NCBI GenBank assembly: GCA_017557405.1
Contig: JAFYYV010000024.1
Coordinates: forward strand, 1 to 56,617
DNA length: 56,617 bases
Origin: Prevotella sp.
GTDB taxonomy: Bacteria; Bacteroidota; Bacteroidia; Bacteroidales; Bacteroidaceae
Direction of reading: 5' to 3'
Below the pieces are notes generated by a model. It did no database searches, was not told the origin of the DNA, and saw only the letters and a list, made by a program, of their open reading frames with translations. Numbering within the stretch: position 1 is the first letter of the stretch; every line of letters begins with the position of its first letter. Shown here one piece after another: positions 24,278 to 33,446 of the stretch. Both the position numbers and the translations under genes were made by a program.

Positions 24278-25603
24278 TTATTGTCTCATCAGGAATTCCT
24301 TGAAATCAGCAAACTCTTTGCTCATCTCCACGCTCTGCTTTTTACCCTTCATGAAAGCGGCAAGCCGTTCGGGGATTTCAATGTCGTTGCCAATAATGGA
24401 ATCAACCGTTTCCTTGAACTTGGCAGGGTGGGCGGTTTCGCAGAAGATTCCCACTTCGTCAGGTTGCAATTGTTCTTTCAACGCACGATATCCGCATGCA
24501 CCATGAGGATCGAGCGTATAACCTGTCTCGGCAAAGCATTGGCGCATGGTTTCGCTGATTTGCTCGTCGTTGTAGGTGGCTCCGCTAATCAACGATGTGA
24601 TGCGTTGGTGAGTCTTTTCAGCCGATAGTTTCTTGTGCTCCGAATAGAGGTCGATGATGCGGGCAAAGTTGCTCGGATCGCCCACATCCATCGCGTTGGC
24701 GAGCGTTTGGATGGAAGCCTTCGGATTGTATTGACCACTTTGCAAGTAGTTGTAGAACACGTCGTTGGCATTGTTGGCCGCGATGAATCGTTTGACGGGC
24801 ATTCCCATAGCATGTCCGAAAAGTGCGGCACATATGTTTCCGAAATTGCCCGAAGGCACACACATCACGCAGTTCTCGGCCTTGCCTTCATGCTTCAGTT
24901 GGGCGACAGCGTTGAAATAATAGAACGCCTGTGGAAGGAATCGTGCAACATTGATACTGTTGGCACTTGTCAGTTTCATGTGATGATTTAGTTCTGCATC
25001 CATGAAGGCGTTTTTCACCAGAGCCTGACAATCGTCAAAAACTCCATCCACCTCAATGGCGGTGATATTTTGTCCGAGCGTTGTGAATTGGCTTTCTTGG
25101 ATTTTACTGACTTTTCCTTTTGGATAGAGCACATAGACGTGGATTCCATCCACTCCAAGAAAACCATTGGCTACAGCCGAACCTGTATCACCTGAAGTCG
25201 CTACAAGTACGTTTACATTCTCACTTCCTTCCTGTTTGATGAAGTGCTGGAGCAGACGAGCCATGAAGCGTGCACCTACATCTTTGAATGCCAACGTAGG
25301 ACCATGAAAGAGTTCAAGGCTGTAGATATTGTCTTCAAGTTTTACGATTGGGGTGTCGAATGACAGCGTATCATATACGATACGCTTCAAAGCATCTGCC
25401 TCGATGTCTTCACCAAAGAAAGCATCTGCCACAACATAAGCGATTTCTTGGAAAGACATGTCCTGCATATTCTCTAGAAAATCCGCTGGGAGTTGCTTGA
25501 TGCGTTCAGGCATGTAGAGCCCTCTGTCTTCAGCCAAACCTTTGACTACTGCTTTGTGAAGGTCGGCTATTGGTGCCTGGCTGTTGGTTGAAAAGTATTT
25601 CAT
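24278..25603 (-). CDS. thrC: Threonine synthase
   Basis: 441 aa. It converts O-phosphohomoserine to threonine with PLP. The N-terminal YFSTNSQAPIADLHKAV is typical of the bacterial form. The Schiff-base lysine is in GPTLAFKDVGARFM (about residue 107). SGDTGSAVANGFLG is the phosphate-binding loop, with the sugar-phosphate contacts in PSGNFGNICA further on. It is the last gene of the thrA, mutase-like, thrC operon, 23 nt after the gene at 25627, and is followed by two hairpins. Confidence 0.97.
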   Translation of the reverse strand: MKYFSTNSQAPIADLHKAVVKGLAEDRGLYMPERIKQLPADFLENMQDMSFQEIAYVVADAFFGEDIEADALKRIVYDTLSFDTPIVKLEDNIYSLELFHGPTLAFKDVGARFMARLLQHFIKQEGSENVNVLVATSGDTGSAVANGFLGVDGIHVYVLYPKGKVSKIQESQFTTLGQNITAIEVDGVFDDCQALVKNAFMDAELNHHMKLTSANSINVARFLPQAFYYFNAVAQLKHEGKAENCVMCVPSGNFGNICAALFGHAMGMPVKRFIAANNANDVFYNYLQSGQYNPKASIQTLANAMDVGDPSNFARIIDLYSEHKKLSAEKTHQRITSLISGATYNDEQISETMRQCFAETGYTLDPHGACGYRALKEQLQPDEVGIFCETAHPAKFKETVDSIIGNDIEIPERLAAFMKGKKQSVEMSKEFADFKEFLMRQ

Positions 25604-25626
25604 AATTAGTTAATGTCAATAAGTTC

Positions 25627-26898
25627 TTATATTTTCATGAAGGTTTGCATAAACTCTTGAAGCCTCAAAAGTCCATAACCACCTCTGACACATGATACTT
25701 CGTCGTATTGTTGCACATCATCTGCCTCGATTCCTTTATGATAGATGATAAATGGAATGGGCTCGTTCACATGAATGCGCATTTCCACAGGGGTAGGATG
25801 GTCGGGAAGGACGGCTATGCAAACTAGTTCCCCCCAATCTTTCACAGCTTCGTATATAGGACCGACGATTCTGCTATCGAGGTTCTCGATGGTTTTGATT
25901 TTCAATTCCAAATCGCCATCATGTCCTGCTTCATCGCTGGCTTCAACATGCAGAAATACGAAATCGTTGTTTTTTAATGATTCAATGGCAGCCTTTGCCT
26001 TACCTTCGTAATTGGTGTCCCACAATCCTGTTGCCCCCTCTACGATGATGTTGTCCAACCCAGCATAATGACCGATTCCACGAATGAGGTCGACCGCGGA
26101 GATGACCGCACCGCTTTTCACTTGAGGGAATTGTTGGTTGATGGTTTCCATCGAAGGCCTATAACCGCCACTCCAAGGCCAGATGCTGTTTGCTTGTCGT
26201 TCTCCTCGCTTTGCTCGTTCCTGATTGAAAGGATGGGCGCTGAGCAATGCTTGCGATTTGAGGATCAGCATGTTAATCAGTTCGACCGTTTGTGCAGGCG
26301 AGAGTTCAGTTTGTTTCCCCTCGTTGTTAGCCTCACTAAGCGGTTTGACAAGCAGTTCTGCCCAAGGTTCGTTGGGATGATCATGGGGTGGGGCGCAATC
26401 AATGTGTTTGTTTCCACCGCGAATGATGAGCAAGTGGCGATATTGGATTCCCGCAATGAATTTTACACGATTCTCACCGAATCGTTCAGCAATTTCAGAA
26501 TCGTTGGCCAAATGCTCGTTCAGATAATCGATAAGCACGGCAGCATCTGATGTTTGCAGATTTCCACCATTGTGCGTGATGATTTTTCCATCTTCCAACG
26601 TGATGATGTTGCATCGAAGTGCCAAGTCATCTGTGCGCATCTCATATCCAATAGATGCTGCTTCCAACGGTCCTCGGCCCTCATATACTTTGTTGAGGTC
26701 GTATCCTAAAATGGCGGTGTTGGCCACTTCTGAGCCAGGAGGAAACCCTTCAGGAACCGTGATAAGACGACCTGTGCGACCCATACGTGCCAGTTTGTCC
26801 ATATAGGGTTTGCGGGCATGTTGCAAAGGCGTCTTTCCACCGAGGCTCTCAATAGCGTGGTCAGCCATTCCGTCGCCGAGTATGATGATATGTTTCAT
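25627..26898 (-). CDS. ApgM-type phosphoglycerate mutase homologue, likely homoserine kinase
   Basis: 423 aa. The start HIIILGDGMADHAIESLGGKTPL is that of the archaeal-type cofactor-independent phosphoglycerate mutase in the alkaline phosphatase superfamily. GFPPGSEVANTAILGYD holds the Ser for the phosphoenzyme, and ASDEAGHDGD and VLPDHPTPV supply metal-binding D/H residues. It sits between thrA (13 nt) and thrC (23 nt), exactly where thrB belongs, and no GHMP-type homoserine kinase is in the operon. Related genes in Bacteroides and Desulfovibrio have been reported by mutant-fitness work to supply homoserine kinase activity. I infer that role here; glycolytic mutase activity is the alternative. 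Confidence 0.85.
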   Translation of the reverse strand: MKHIIILGDGMADHAIESLGGKTPLQHARKPYMDKLARMGRTGRLITVPEGFPPGSEVANTAILGYDLNKVYEGRGPLEAASIGYEMRTDDLALRCNIITLEDGKIITHNGGNLQTSDAAVLIDYLNEHLANDSEIAERFGENRVKFIAGIQYRHLLIIRGGNKHIDCAPPHDHPNEPWAELLVKPLSEANNEGKQTELSPAQTVELINMLILKSQALLSAHPFNQERAKRGERQANSIWPWSGGYRPSMETINQQFPQVKSGAVISAVDLIRGIGHYAGLDNIIVEGATGLWDTNYEGKAKAAIESLKNNDFVFLHVEASDEAGHDGDLELKIKTIENLDSRIVGPIYEAVKDWGELVCIAVLPDHPTPVEMRIHVNEPIPFIIYHKGIEADDVQQYDEVSCVRGGYGLLRLQEFMQTFMKI

Positions 26899-26911
26899 CT
26901 TCTTTTTGTCA

Positions 26912-29362
26912 TTATATGTTAGCGATGCTCATTACATTGGCGAATACGCCAGCGGCGGTCACACTAGCACCAGCACCGTATCCTTGAATAAGCATAGGGA
27001 ATTCCTTGTAGCGCTCGGTTGTCAGCATCACGATGTTGTTCGAACCTTGAAGATTGTAGAAGGGATGTCCTTGTTCTACCTCTTGCAACTCCACCTTGGC
27101 TTCTCCTGCTTCCATCGTAGCTACAAATCTCCACCGTTTCTGCTCTTTGTCAAGTTGCTGGCGGCGTTGTTCGAAGTCTGCGTCTAATGCAGGAAGCTTT
27201 TTCCAGAAATCCTCGGTAGAACCTTTGAAATATTCATCAGGAACAAACAAGTTCTTCTTCACGTCTTCTTGTTCTATCTTGTAACCAGCTTCGCGAGTCA
27301 GAATCACCAGTTTGCGAACCACATCTGTACCACTTAAATCCACACGTGGATCGGGTTCGCTATAACCTTGTTCCTTTGCTCTGCGAACAGTTTCACTAAA
27401 GGGCACATCGGCTGAGATTTCGTTGAAAATGAAGTTAAGAGTACCAGACAAGACGGCTTCAATCTTCAGAATCTTGTCCCCAGAATTTCTCAGGTCGTTG
27501 ATGGTGCCGATGATTGGAAGTCCAGCACCCACATTGGTTTCGAAACGGAACTTCACACCACGTTCCATAGCCGTTTTCTTCAATCTGACATAGTTGTCGT
27601 ATGCGGATGAAGCTGCAATCTTGTTGGCGGTGATGACGTTAATGTTATGCTCTAAGAAATCTTGGTAAAGTGCTGATATATCTTTACTTGCAGTACAATC
27701 AACAAACACGCTATTGAAGATGTTCATTCCAATCACGCCCTCGCGAAGCCGTTCAGGATTGCTGTTTTCTGCTTCATCTAGAAGTTGCTTGTAATTCTCG
27801 AGATCAATTCCATCACGTGTGAAGACCGCCTTCTTCGAACTAGCGATTCCAACAACATTCAACTTCAATCGTTCGCGTTCTTTCAGTTCCTCTTGTTGAG
27901 AACGAATCTGTTCGATCAGCTTGCTTCCTACTGTTCCAACACCACAGATGAAGAGGTTCAACACTTTGTATTCCGACAGGAAGAACGAATCGTGGAGCAC
28001 GTTCAACGATTTGCGAAGGAATCTTGCATCGACCACAAACGAGATATTGGTTTCTGATGCACCTTGTGCACACGCGATGACAGAAATGCCACTACGACCC
28101 AATGTTCCGAAAAGCTTACCCGCAATACCAGGAGTGTGCTTCATATTCTCGCCTACAATAGCGATAGTGGCCAATCCTGTCTCTTTGATCATCGGGAACA
28201 TGGCGCCTGTTTCTATCTCTTTTGCGAATTCTTCGTTCAATACACGAACTGCAGAATCGGCATCTTCATCGCGTACACCAATGGAAGTAGAGTTTTCTGA
28301 AGATGCTTGGCTTACCATGAACACGCTGATACCGTTCTCTGCCAACGTTGTGAAAATACGGCGGTTCACACCAATCACACCCACCATTGATAAACCAGTC
28401 ACCGTGATCAAGGTAGTTCCTTTGATGCTTGAAATACCCTTAATGGGCTTCTGGTCGTTTTCTATTTGTTGTTTGATGAGCGTTCCTGGATGATCTGGAT
28501 TAAATGTATTCTTAACCTTGATAGGGATATTCTTCACACAGACGGGATAGATGGTCGGCGGGTAAATCACTTTCGCACCAAAGTTGCAAAGCTCCATTGC
28601 TTCCACATAGGAGAGCTCATTGATAGTATATGCACTCTTGATCACTTTGGGATCAGCAGTCATGAAACCATCGACATCCGTCCATATCTCCAACATCTCA
28701 GCATCCAAAGCAGCAGCAATGATAGCGGCCGTGTAATCCGAACCACCACGTCCCAAGTTGGTTGTCTCGTTATTATATTTATCCCTACTTATGAAACCAG
28801 GTACAACCGAAACGCGGTTCTTCAAATCGCCATTCTCATTAAGGAAAGCCTCTCTCACTAGTCGATATGAGAGTTCCGAATCCAATGCGTGCTTGCCGTT
28901 CTTGAGTTCGGTGCGAATGAAATCGCGTGAGTTCATTCGTTTAGCACCACGAATGAGTGAAGCAACGACGTGTGAACTCAATCGTTCGCCATAACTCACA
29001 ATCGCATCCTCCGTCTTGCGACTCAAGTCGTGAATAAGGAATACACCATAATAAATTGAACGAAGTTGCTCGAAAAGAGAATCCACGGCGTTGAACAAGT
29101 CTTCACGACGCTTTGGCTCCTCAATGATGGTATCAATCATCTGATGATGACGATTCACCATACCATCAAACTCCGTTCGCCAATGCTCGTCTCCTTGTAA
29201 CGCCAACTGCGATGTCGCAAGCAATTTGTCGGTAATGCCACCTAAGGCACTTACAACCACTACAACAGGCCCACGCTTAGCCTCGTTTTCCACAATGCGC
29301 TTCAAGCTTAGAATGCTTGTCACGGAACCTACAGATGTTCCGCCGAATTTCAATACTTTCAT
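26912..29362 (-). CDS. thrA: Bifunctional aspartate kinase / homoserine dehydrogenase I
   Basis: 816 aa, near E. coli ThrA (820). It catalyses the first and third steps from aspartate to threonine. The kinase domain starts KFGGTSVGS. The central ACT pair (about 310-460) includes ITVTGLSMVGVIGVNRRIF and the threonine-sensing repeat TIAIVGENMKHTPGIAG. The dehydrogenase domain begins with the NAD(P) site LFICGVGTVGSKLIEQI (about 468) and has NVGAGLPIIGTI and the GYSEPDPRVDLSGTDVVRK substrate region. It is first in the thr operon, with a minus-strand promoter TATCTTTG at 29429-29422. Feedback by threonine is expected from the ACT domains. Confidence 0.97.
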   Translation of the reverse strand: MKVLKFGGTSVGSVTSILSLKRIVENEAKRGPVVVVVSALGGITDKLLATSQLALQGDEHWRTEFDGMVNRHHQMIDTIIEEPKRREDLFNAVDSLFEQLRSIYYGVFLIHDLSRKTEDAIVSYGERLSSHVVASLIRGAKRMNSRDFIRTELKNGKHALDSELSYRLVREAFLNENGDLKNRVSVVPGFISRDKYNNETTNLGRGGSDYTAAIIAAALDAEMLEIWTDVDGFMTADPKVIKSAYTINELSYVEAMELCNFGAKVIYPPTIYPVCVKNIPIKVKNTFNPDHPGTLIKQQIENDQKPIKGISSIKGTTLITVTGLSMVGVIGVNRRIFTTLAENGISVFMVSQASSENSTSIGVRDEDADSAVRVLNEEFAKEIETGAMFPMIKETGLATIAIVGENMKHTPGIAGKLFGTLGRSGISVIACAQGASETNISFVVDARFLRKSLNVLHDSFFLSEYKVLNLFICGVGTVGSKLIEQIRSQQEELKERERLKLNVVGIASSKKAVFTRDGIDLENYKQLLDEAENSNPERLREGVIGMNIFNSVFVDCTASKDISALYQDFLEHNINVITANKIAASSAYDNYVRLKKTAMERGVKFRFETNVGAGLPIIGTINDLRNSGDKILKIEAVLSGTLNFIFNEISADVPFSETVRRAKEQGYSEPDPRVDLSGTDVVRKLVILTREAGYKIEQEDVKKNLFVPDEYFKGSTEDFWKKLPALDADFEQRRQQLDKEQKRWRFVATMEAGEAKVELQEVEQGHPFYNLQGSNNIVMLTTERYKEFPMLIQGYGAGASVTAAGVFANVMSIANI

Positions 29363-29421
29363 TTTATACTTTTAATATTCAGTTGCCCCCTTAACAATAG
29401 GGGAAAAACAAAACTTGGGCG

Positions 29422-29475
29422 CAAAGATACGAATAAAAATGAAGAATGAAGAATGAAGAATTTTTCGTATCTTTG
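29422..29475. promoter_or_regulatory. Divergent promoters of thrA and the radical SAM gene, with heptamer repeats between
   Basis: The minus-strand -7 TATCTTTG is at 29429-29422 (thrA) and the plus-strand -7 TATCTTTG at 29468-29475. Between them ATGAAGA is repeated three times exactly (29439-29459), covering the -33 position of both promoters; neither has a TTTG there. Confidence 0.6.
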
Positions 29476-29482
29476 CAAAAAT

Positions 29483-30784
29483 ATGTTGACAGAAAACACT
29501 CTCGAGAAACTCCGAATACTTGCCGAGTCGGCGAAATATGATGTTTCCTGCTCATCGAGTGGTACTGTGCGTAATGGACATAAAGGCATGGTAGGTAACA
29601 CGGTGGGCGGTATGGGCATCTGCCATTCGTTTGCCGATGATGGTCGTTGTATCTCGCTTTTGAAGGTAATGCTCACCAACTATTGCAAATACGATTGCGC
29701 CTATTGCATCAATCGTCGTTCGAACGACATTCCTCGCGCAACACTCTCGGTTAGTGAGTTGGAGGAGATCACAATGGAGTTTTATCGCCGCAACTACATT
29801 GAAGGGTTGTTTCTGAGCAGTGGGGTGGTGCGCAATCCTGATTACACGATGGAACGACTCACAGCCATCGTACGCGATTTGCGAACGGTACATCGCTTCA
29901 ATGGTTATATTCATTTGAAAAGCATTCCTGGTGCTAGTCGCGAGTTGTTGGCCGAGGCGGGTCGTTATGCCGACCGCATGAGTGTGAACATCGAGATTCC
30001 TCGTGAGGAATCGTTGAAATTGTTGGCTCCCGAAAAAGACCATCAGAGTGTTTTCCAACCCATGCAACTCATTCAGCAAGGAGTGCTTGAGAACAAAGAA
30101 GACCGCAAGAAATATCGCCATGCACCTCGCTTTGTGCCTGCTGGACAGAGCACTCAGATGATAGTGGGTGCCACGAAAGAAACCGACCGCGATATTCTTA
30201 CCATGTCTTCTTCTCTTTATGGGCAGCCAACGATGCGACGAGTTTACTATTCGGGGTATGTCAGCGTGAATACATACGACCCACGTCTGCCTGTGTTGAA
30301 ACAACCACCTCTTGTCCGCGAAAACCGTCTGTATCAAGCAGATTGGTTGATGCGTTTCTATCAGTTCAAAGTGGATGAGATTGTTGATGATGCTCATACG
30401 AACCTTGATCTCGATGTGGACCCCAAACTAGGATGGGCGCTTCGTCATCCTGAATTTTTCCCTGTTGACATCAACACGGCCGCCTATGAGCATATCCTTC
30501 GTGTGCCGGGCATTGGCGTGAAGTCGGCCAACCTCATTGTCAATTCCCGTCGTTTTGGTCGTGTGACATCCTATCATCTCAAGAAGATGGGTGTGGTAAT
30601 GAAGAAGGCAAAGTATTTCATTACATGTGGCGAATTGACTGATGCCTATTCACAACCTATTGTCGGCATTAACGAACTACATCCCGAACGCTTACGTCCC
30701 TTGTTGGTTTCGAAAGCCCTGCAAAAGCGTGCCGCCGCCGAGCAGCAACTCACGTTGGAATTTGAGGAACCAGACAACGATTGA
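29483..30784 (+). CDS. Radical SAM protein of a putative DNA modification/repair system
   Basis: 433 aa from the ATG at 29483; the ORF opens at 29453 but that part includes the -7 element. The radical SAM cluster motif is C68-x3-C72-x2-C75 (NYCKYDCAYC). Near residue 340 there is a helix-hairpin-helix DNA-binding motif, VPGIGVKSANLIV. This combination defines the family annotated as putative DNA modification/repair radical SAM protein, whose substrate is not established. The next gene, overlapping in function, starts 13 nt after the stop. The predicted mRNA leader is only 2-4 nt. Confidence 0.88.
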   Translation: MLTENTLEKLRILAESAKYDVSCSSSGTVRNGHKGMVGNTVGGMGICHSFADDGRCISLLKVMLTNYCKYDCAYCINRRSNDIPRATLSVSELEEITMEFYRRNYIEGLFLSSGVVRNPDYTMERLTAIVRDLRTVHRFNGYIHLKSIPGASRELLAEAGRYADRMSVNIEIPREESLKLLAPEKDHQSVFQPMQLIQQGVLENKEDRKKYRHAPRFVPAGQSTQMIVGATKETDRDILTMSSSLYGQPTMRRVYYSGYVSVNTYDPRLPVLKQPPLVRENRLYQADWLMRFYQFKVDEIVDDAHTNLDLDVDPKLGWALRHPEFFPVDINTAAYEHILRVPGIGVKSANLIVNSRRFGRVTSYHLKKMGVVMKKAKYFITCGELTDAYSQPIVGINELHPERLRPLLVSKALQKRAAAEQQLTLEFEEPDND

Positions 30785-30797
30785 AATGGAGGTGAAG

Positions 30798-31580
30798 ATG
30801 ATTGTTTATACATTCGACCGCACTTTGGATGGTCTATTGACGGCTGTTTTCGATGCTTATGCCCTACATCATCAATCGGTGGAACTGGTTGTGGAGGGTG
30901 AACAGTTGCCACTTTTTTGTGATGAGGTGCATCAAGTGGAGACAACTGAGGAAAAAGCACAACGCGTATGGGCGGGAGTAGAGAAACGATTGTCGCCCGA
31001 AGCCTTGAGGATGATTACCGTCAGTTGGCTGTCCGAACAGAGGGAGTTGTATTCACCGCTTTTCCATTATATATATAAGGTGTTCCAACAACCCGTTGGC
31101 AGTAAGAGCATAGAACGCAATTTTGCCGATCCAGATGTGTTGGAAGTGACAAACATTGCCCGTCGTGTGATGCATGAGCAATTGCGAATGAAGCAGTTCA
31201 TGCGGTTCCAAAAGACCAAAGACGGCATTTATCTCGGTGTGGTGTCTCCCGACCATAATGTGCTGCCGCTCATCATTCATCATTTCCGCGATCGATTTGG
31301 AGATCAGCAATGGCTCATCTATGACGCCAAGCGGCGATATGGCTATTATTTCGATTTAACGGAAGTGTTGCGCATGACATTCCAAAACGAGGACGAATTG
31401 CCTTTCAATCTTGAAGATGGTCGACTTGACGAGGCTGTGCTCAGCAATGACGATCAATTATTCCAAGACCTTTGGCGCACTTATTTCAAAGCCATCTGCA
31501 TTCGCGAGCGCATGAATCCCAAGAAGCAGTTGAACGACATGCCGCGGCGCTATTGGAAATATATGACTGAGAAACAATGA
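30798..31580 (+). CDS. Partner protein of the radical SAM DNA repair pair (TIGR03915-type)
   Basis: 260 aa from the ATG at 30798 (MIVYTFDRTLDGLLTAV), preceded by GGAGGTGAAG; ATG at 30786 would add MEVK. It has the recognisable family start YTFDRTLDGLLTAVFDAY and a C-terminal part with YYFDLTEVLRMTF and QLFQDLWRTYFKAICI. Proteins of this kind are always found beside the radical SAM gene; in other species one of the two is fused to a uracil-DNA-glycosylase-like domain, which is absent here. Its role is inferred only from this association: a DNA-binding or substrate-handling subunit. Confidence 0.85.
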   Translation: MIVYTFDRTLDGLLTAVFDAYALHHQSVELVVEGEQLPLFCDEVHQVETTEEKAQRVWAGVEKRLSPEALRMITVSWLSEQRELYSPLFHYIYKVFQQPVGSKSIERNFADPDVLEVTNIARRVMHEQLRMKQFMRFQKTKDGIYLGVVSPDHNVLPLIIHHFRDRFGDQQWLIYDAKRRYGYYFDLTEVLRMTFQNEDELPFNLEDGRLDEAVLSNDDQLFQDLWRTYFKAICIRERMNPKKQLNDMPRRYWKYMTEKQ

Positions 31581-31604
31581 CAAATACTGAAAATTGATAG
31601 ACGA

Positions 31605-32756
31605 ATGAAGACAGTAAGGACATTCCTGACAGCATTTTTTCTTCTTGCCATTACCTCACCCAGTATGGCACAAGATAAACGTGATGCCTATGAGTATTGG
31701 GGTGATATTCCTGTCTATGTGGATTCCATTCAGCAGAGTCTCACATATCCGTTGGCTTGGCGCAATTGCAAAGAGCGTATGACGATGGAACAATGGCGTG
31801 AAACGGCTCGAAAGAAAGTTTTCGAGTTGATGGGACCTGCGCCACCACGACCTGAGACATGGGATATGAAGGTGTTGGCAGAGGAGGAACGCAATGGTTA
31901 TAAGGCTCAGAAGATTGAATTTAACCTTTCGCGATGGTATCGTGTGAAAGCCTACCTGTTGATTCCCAATGGAAAGTCTAGTTGTCCTGCCGTTAATCTG
32001 CTTCATGATCACGGAGCGCACCTTTTCATTGGCAAAGAGAAGATGATTCGACCTTTCGATGATGATTCACTCGTTATAGCCGATGCCAACCAATGGGTGG
32101 AGAATCTTTATCAAGGACAATATCTGGGCGACTATCTCGCTCGCCAAGGTTATGTGGTGTTTTCCATCGATGCTCCTCTCTGGGGTGAGCGTGGACGTAA
32201 AGAGGGTGTTGACCGCAACCGTTATGATGTCATCGCGGGCAATATGATGATGCTTGGTCGCAATCTTTGCGCTTTCATGCACTATGATGACATTGTTTCA
32301 ACAGAGTTCCTCGCTTCTTTGCCATTTGTTGATAGCAGCCGCATTGGTTGTGCTGGCTGTTCGATGGGTGCGTATAGGGCATGGATGCTTTCTGCCCTGA
32401 GCGATGATATTGCCGTTGGATGTGCTATATGTTGGATGAACACCACCGAAGATCAACTCACGCTGAAGTATGGTCGCAAGGAGAATGGTGGTTTTGCCAA
32501 CAGTATTCCGTTGCTTCGCAATTATCTGGATTATCCTGACATCGCCTCGCTGGCAGCACCGAAGCCCATGTTGTTCATATCTGGAAATAAAGATAAACTA
32601 TTCCCCGTTCCAGGTGTAGAGAAGGCGTTCGCTCGTATGCGAGAGGTGTGGGGTAGTTCACCTAAACTAGTGACAAAGATTGAAGACCAACCGCACGAGT
32701 GTAATCTTCGCAATCAGAAAGAAATTTTGGAGTTTTTGGATAAGTATTTGAAATAA
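31605..32756 (+). CDS. Secreted alpha/beta hydrolase, acetyl-xylan-esterase-like
   Basis: 383 aa. A signal peptide (FLTAFFLLAITSPSMAQ) ends near residue 23. The alpha/beta hydrolase nucleophile Ser253 is in GCAGCSMGAYRAW. The likely acid is Asp in FISGNKDKLFPV (about residue 330) and the His is H364 in DQPHECN. CPAVNLLHDHGAHLF gives the oxyanion-hole region. The arrangement matches dienelactone hydrolase/acetyl xylan esterase relatives found beside carbohydrate genes in Bacteroidales. It is 24 nt after the repair pair and might be co-transcribed, though functionally unrelated. The exact ester substrate is unknown. Confidence 0.82.
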   Translation: MKTVRTFLTAFFLLAITSPSMAQDKRDAYEYWGDIPVYVDSIQQSLTYPLAWRNCKERMTMEQWRETARKKVFELMGPAPPRPETWDMKVLAEEERNGYKAQKIEFNLSRWYRVKAYLLIPNGKSSCPAVNLLHDHGAHLFIGKEKMIRPFDDDSLVIADANQWVENLYQGQYLGDYLARQGYVVFSIDAPLWGERGRKEGVDRNRYDVIAGNMMMLGRNLCAFMHYDDIVSTEFLASLPFVDSSRIGCAGCSMGAYRAWMLSALSDDIAVGCAICWMNTTEDQLTLKYGRKENGGFANSIPLLRNYLDYPDIASLAAPKPMLFISGNKDKLFPVPGVEKAFARMREVWGSSPKLVTKIEDQPHECNLRNQKEILEFLDKYLK

Positions 32757-32805
32757 CAGGAGTAGATAGAGAACACCGGACAAGGTGTTTAAGGAAAGTA
32801 TAAAA

Positions 32806-32836
32806 AAGAGGGGCGTTTTTAAAACGTCCCTCTTGA
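32806..32836. terminator. Terminator between the esterase gene and a convergent lipoprotein gene
   Basis: AAGAGGGGCGTTTT pairs with AAAACGTCCCTCTT (one G-T pair) with a minimal loop; A-rich before and T-containing after, usable by both converging genes. Confidence 0.8.
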
Positions 32837-32856
32837 TATTTGATGGTAAAACTTGA

Positions 32857-33297
32857 TTAATCTTTCAGTTTCTGGCTGATAATCTGTGTGCCACTACGTT
32901 TCACAGTGACTTTTGCTTCCTTTGGCAGAGGAGCAACAACAGCACCCAGGTCGCTGATTGCAGAATAAACGGCAGCTTTTACCTTGTTGTCGTTTGAAGA
33001 CTGCTCTCCACCAGTGATAGTGAATGTTTGGGCATTGACATTAACCACAGCACCAGCTTGCTTTGTGAATGCAGCACCAAGGGCGGTGTTCACGGCGTTC
33101 TCAGCGGCAAGAGCCTCTTGTCTTTCCTGAGTAGTAGCTCCACTGCTCAGAGTCGTGTTGTCCAAAGTCCAAGAATATGAATAGACACGGGGACCATTGT
33201 CGTCATCGTCATCTCCACCACATGAACTGATTACCATAGGAAGGCAGAACAGCAACATGGCCATCAGTGCCTTCAAGCTAAATTTCATTGTTTTCAT
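32857..33297 (-). CDS. Surface-type lipoprotein of unknown function
   Basis: 146 aa from the ATG at 33297 (MKTMKFSLK); further upstream codons to 33345 lack a signal-peptide pattern. The lipobox is VISSC with Cys26, followed by GGDDDDD, a strong acidic surface-export signal. The mature part has YSYSWTLDNTTL, an Ala-rich helix and VVNVNAQTFTITGG. I do not recognise the family. It has its own promoter, TATCTTTG on the minus strand at 33350-33343. Confidence 0.78.
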   Translation of the reverse strand: MKTMKFSLKALMAMLLFCLPMVISSCGGDDDDDNGPRVYSYSWTLDNTTLSSGATTQERQEALAAENAVNTALGAAFTKQAGAVVNVNAQTFTITGGEQSSNDNKVKAAVYSAISDLGAVVAPLPKEAKVTVKRSGTQIISQKLKD

Positions 33298-33446
33298 TTG
33301 TTCTTGTTTGTTTGTTAATTGATTGATAATTCTATTTGCTGGCAAAGATAGTAAAATCCTTTAAGAATTGAATGGTTTTAAGGTTTAAAAGTTATAAAAC
33401 GACTGTTTTTTTTCATATTATATTGATTTTTTCATATTTTTGCAAC

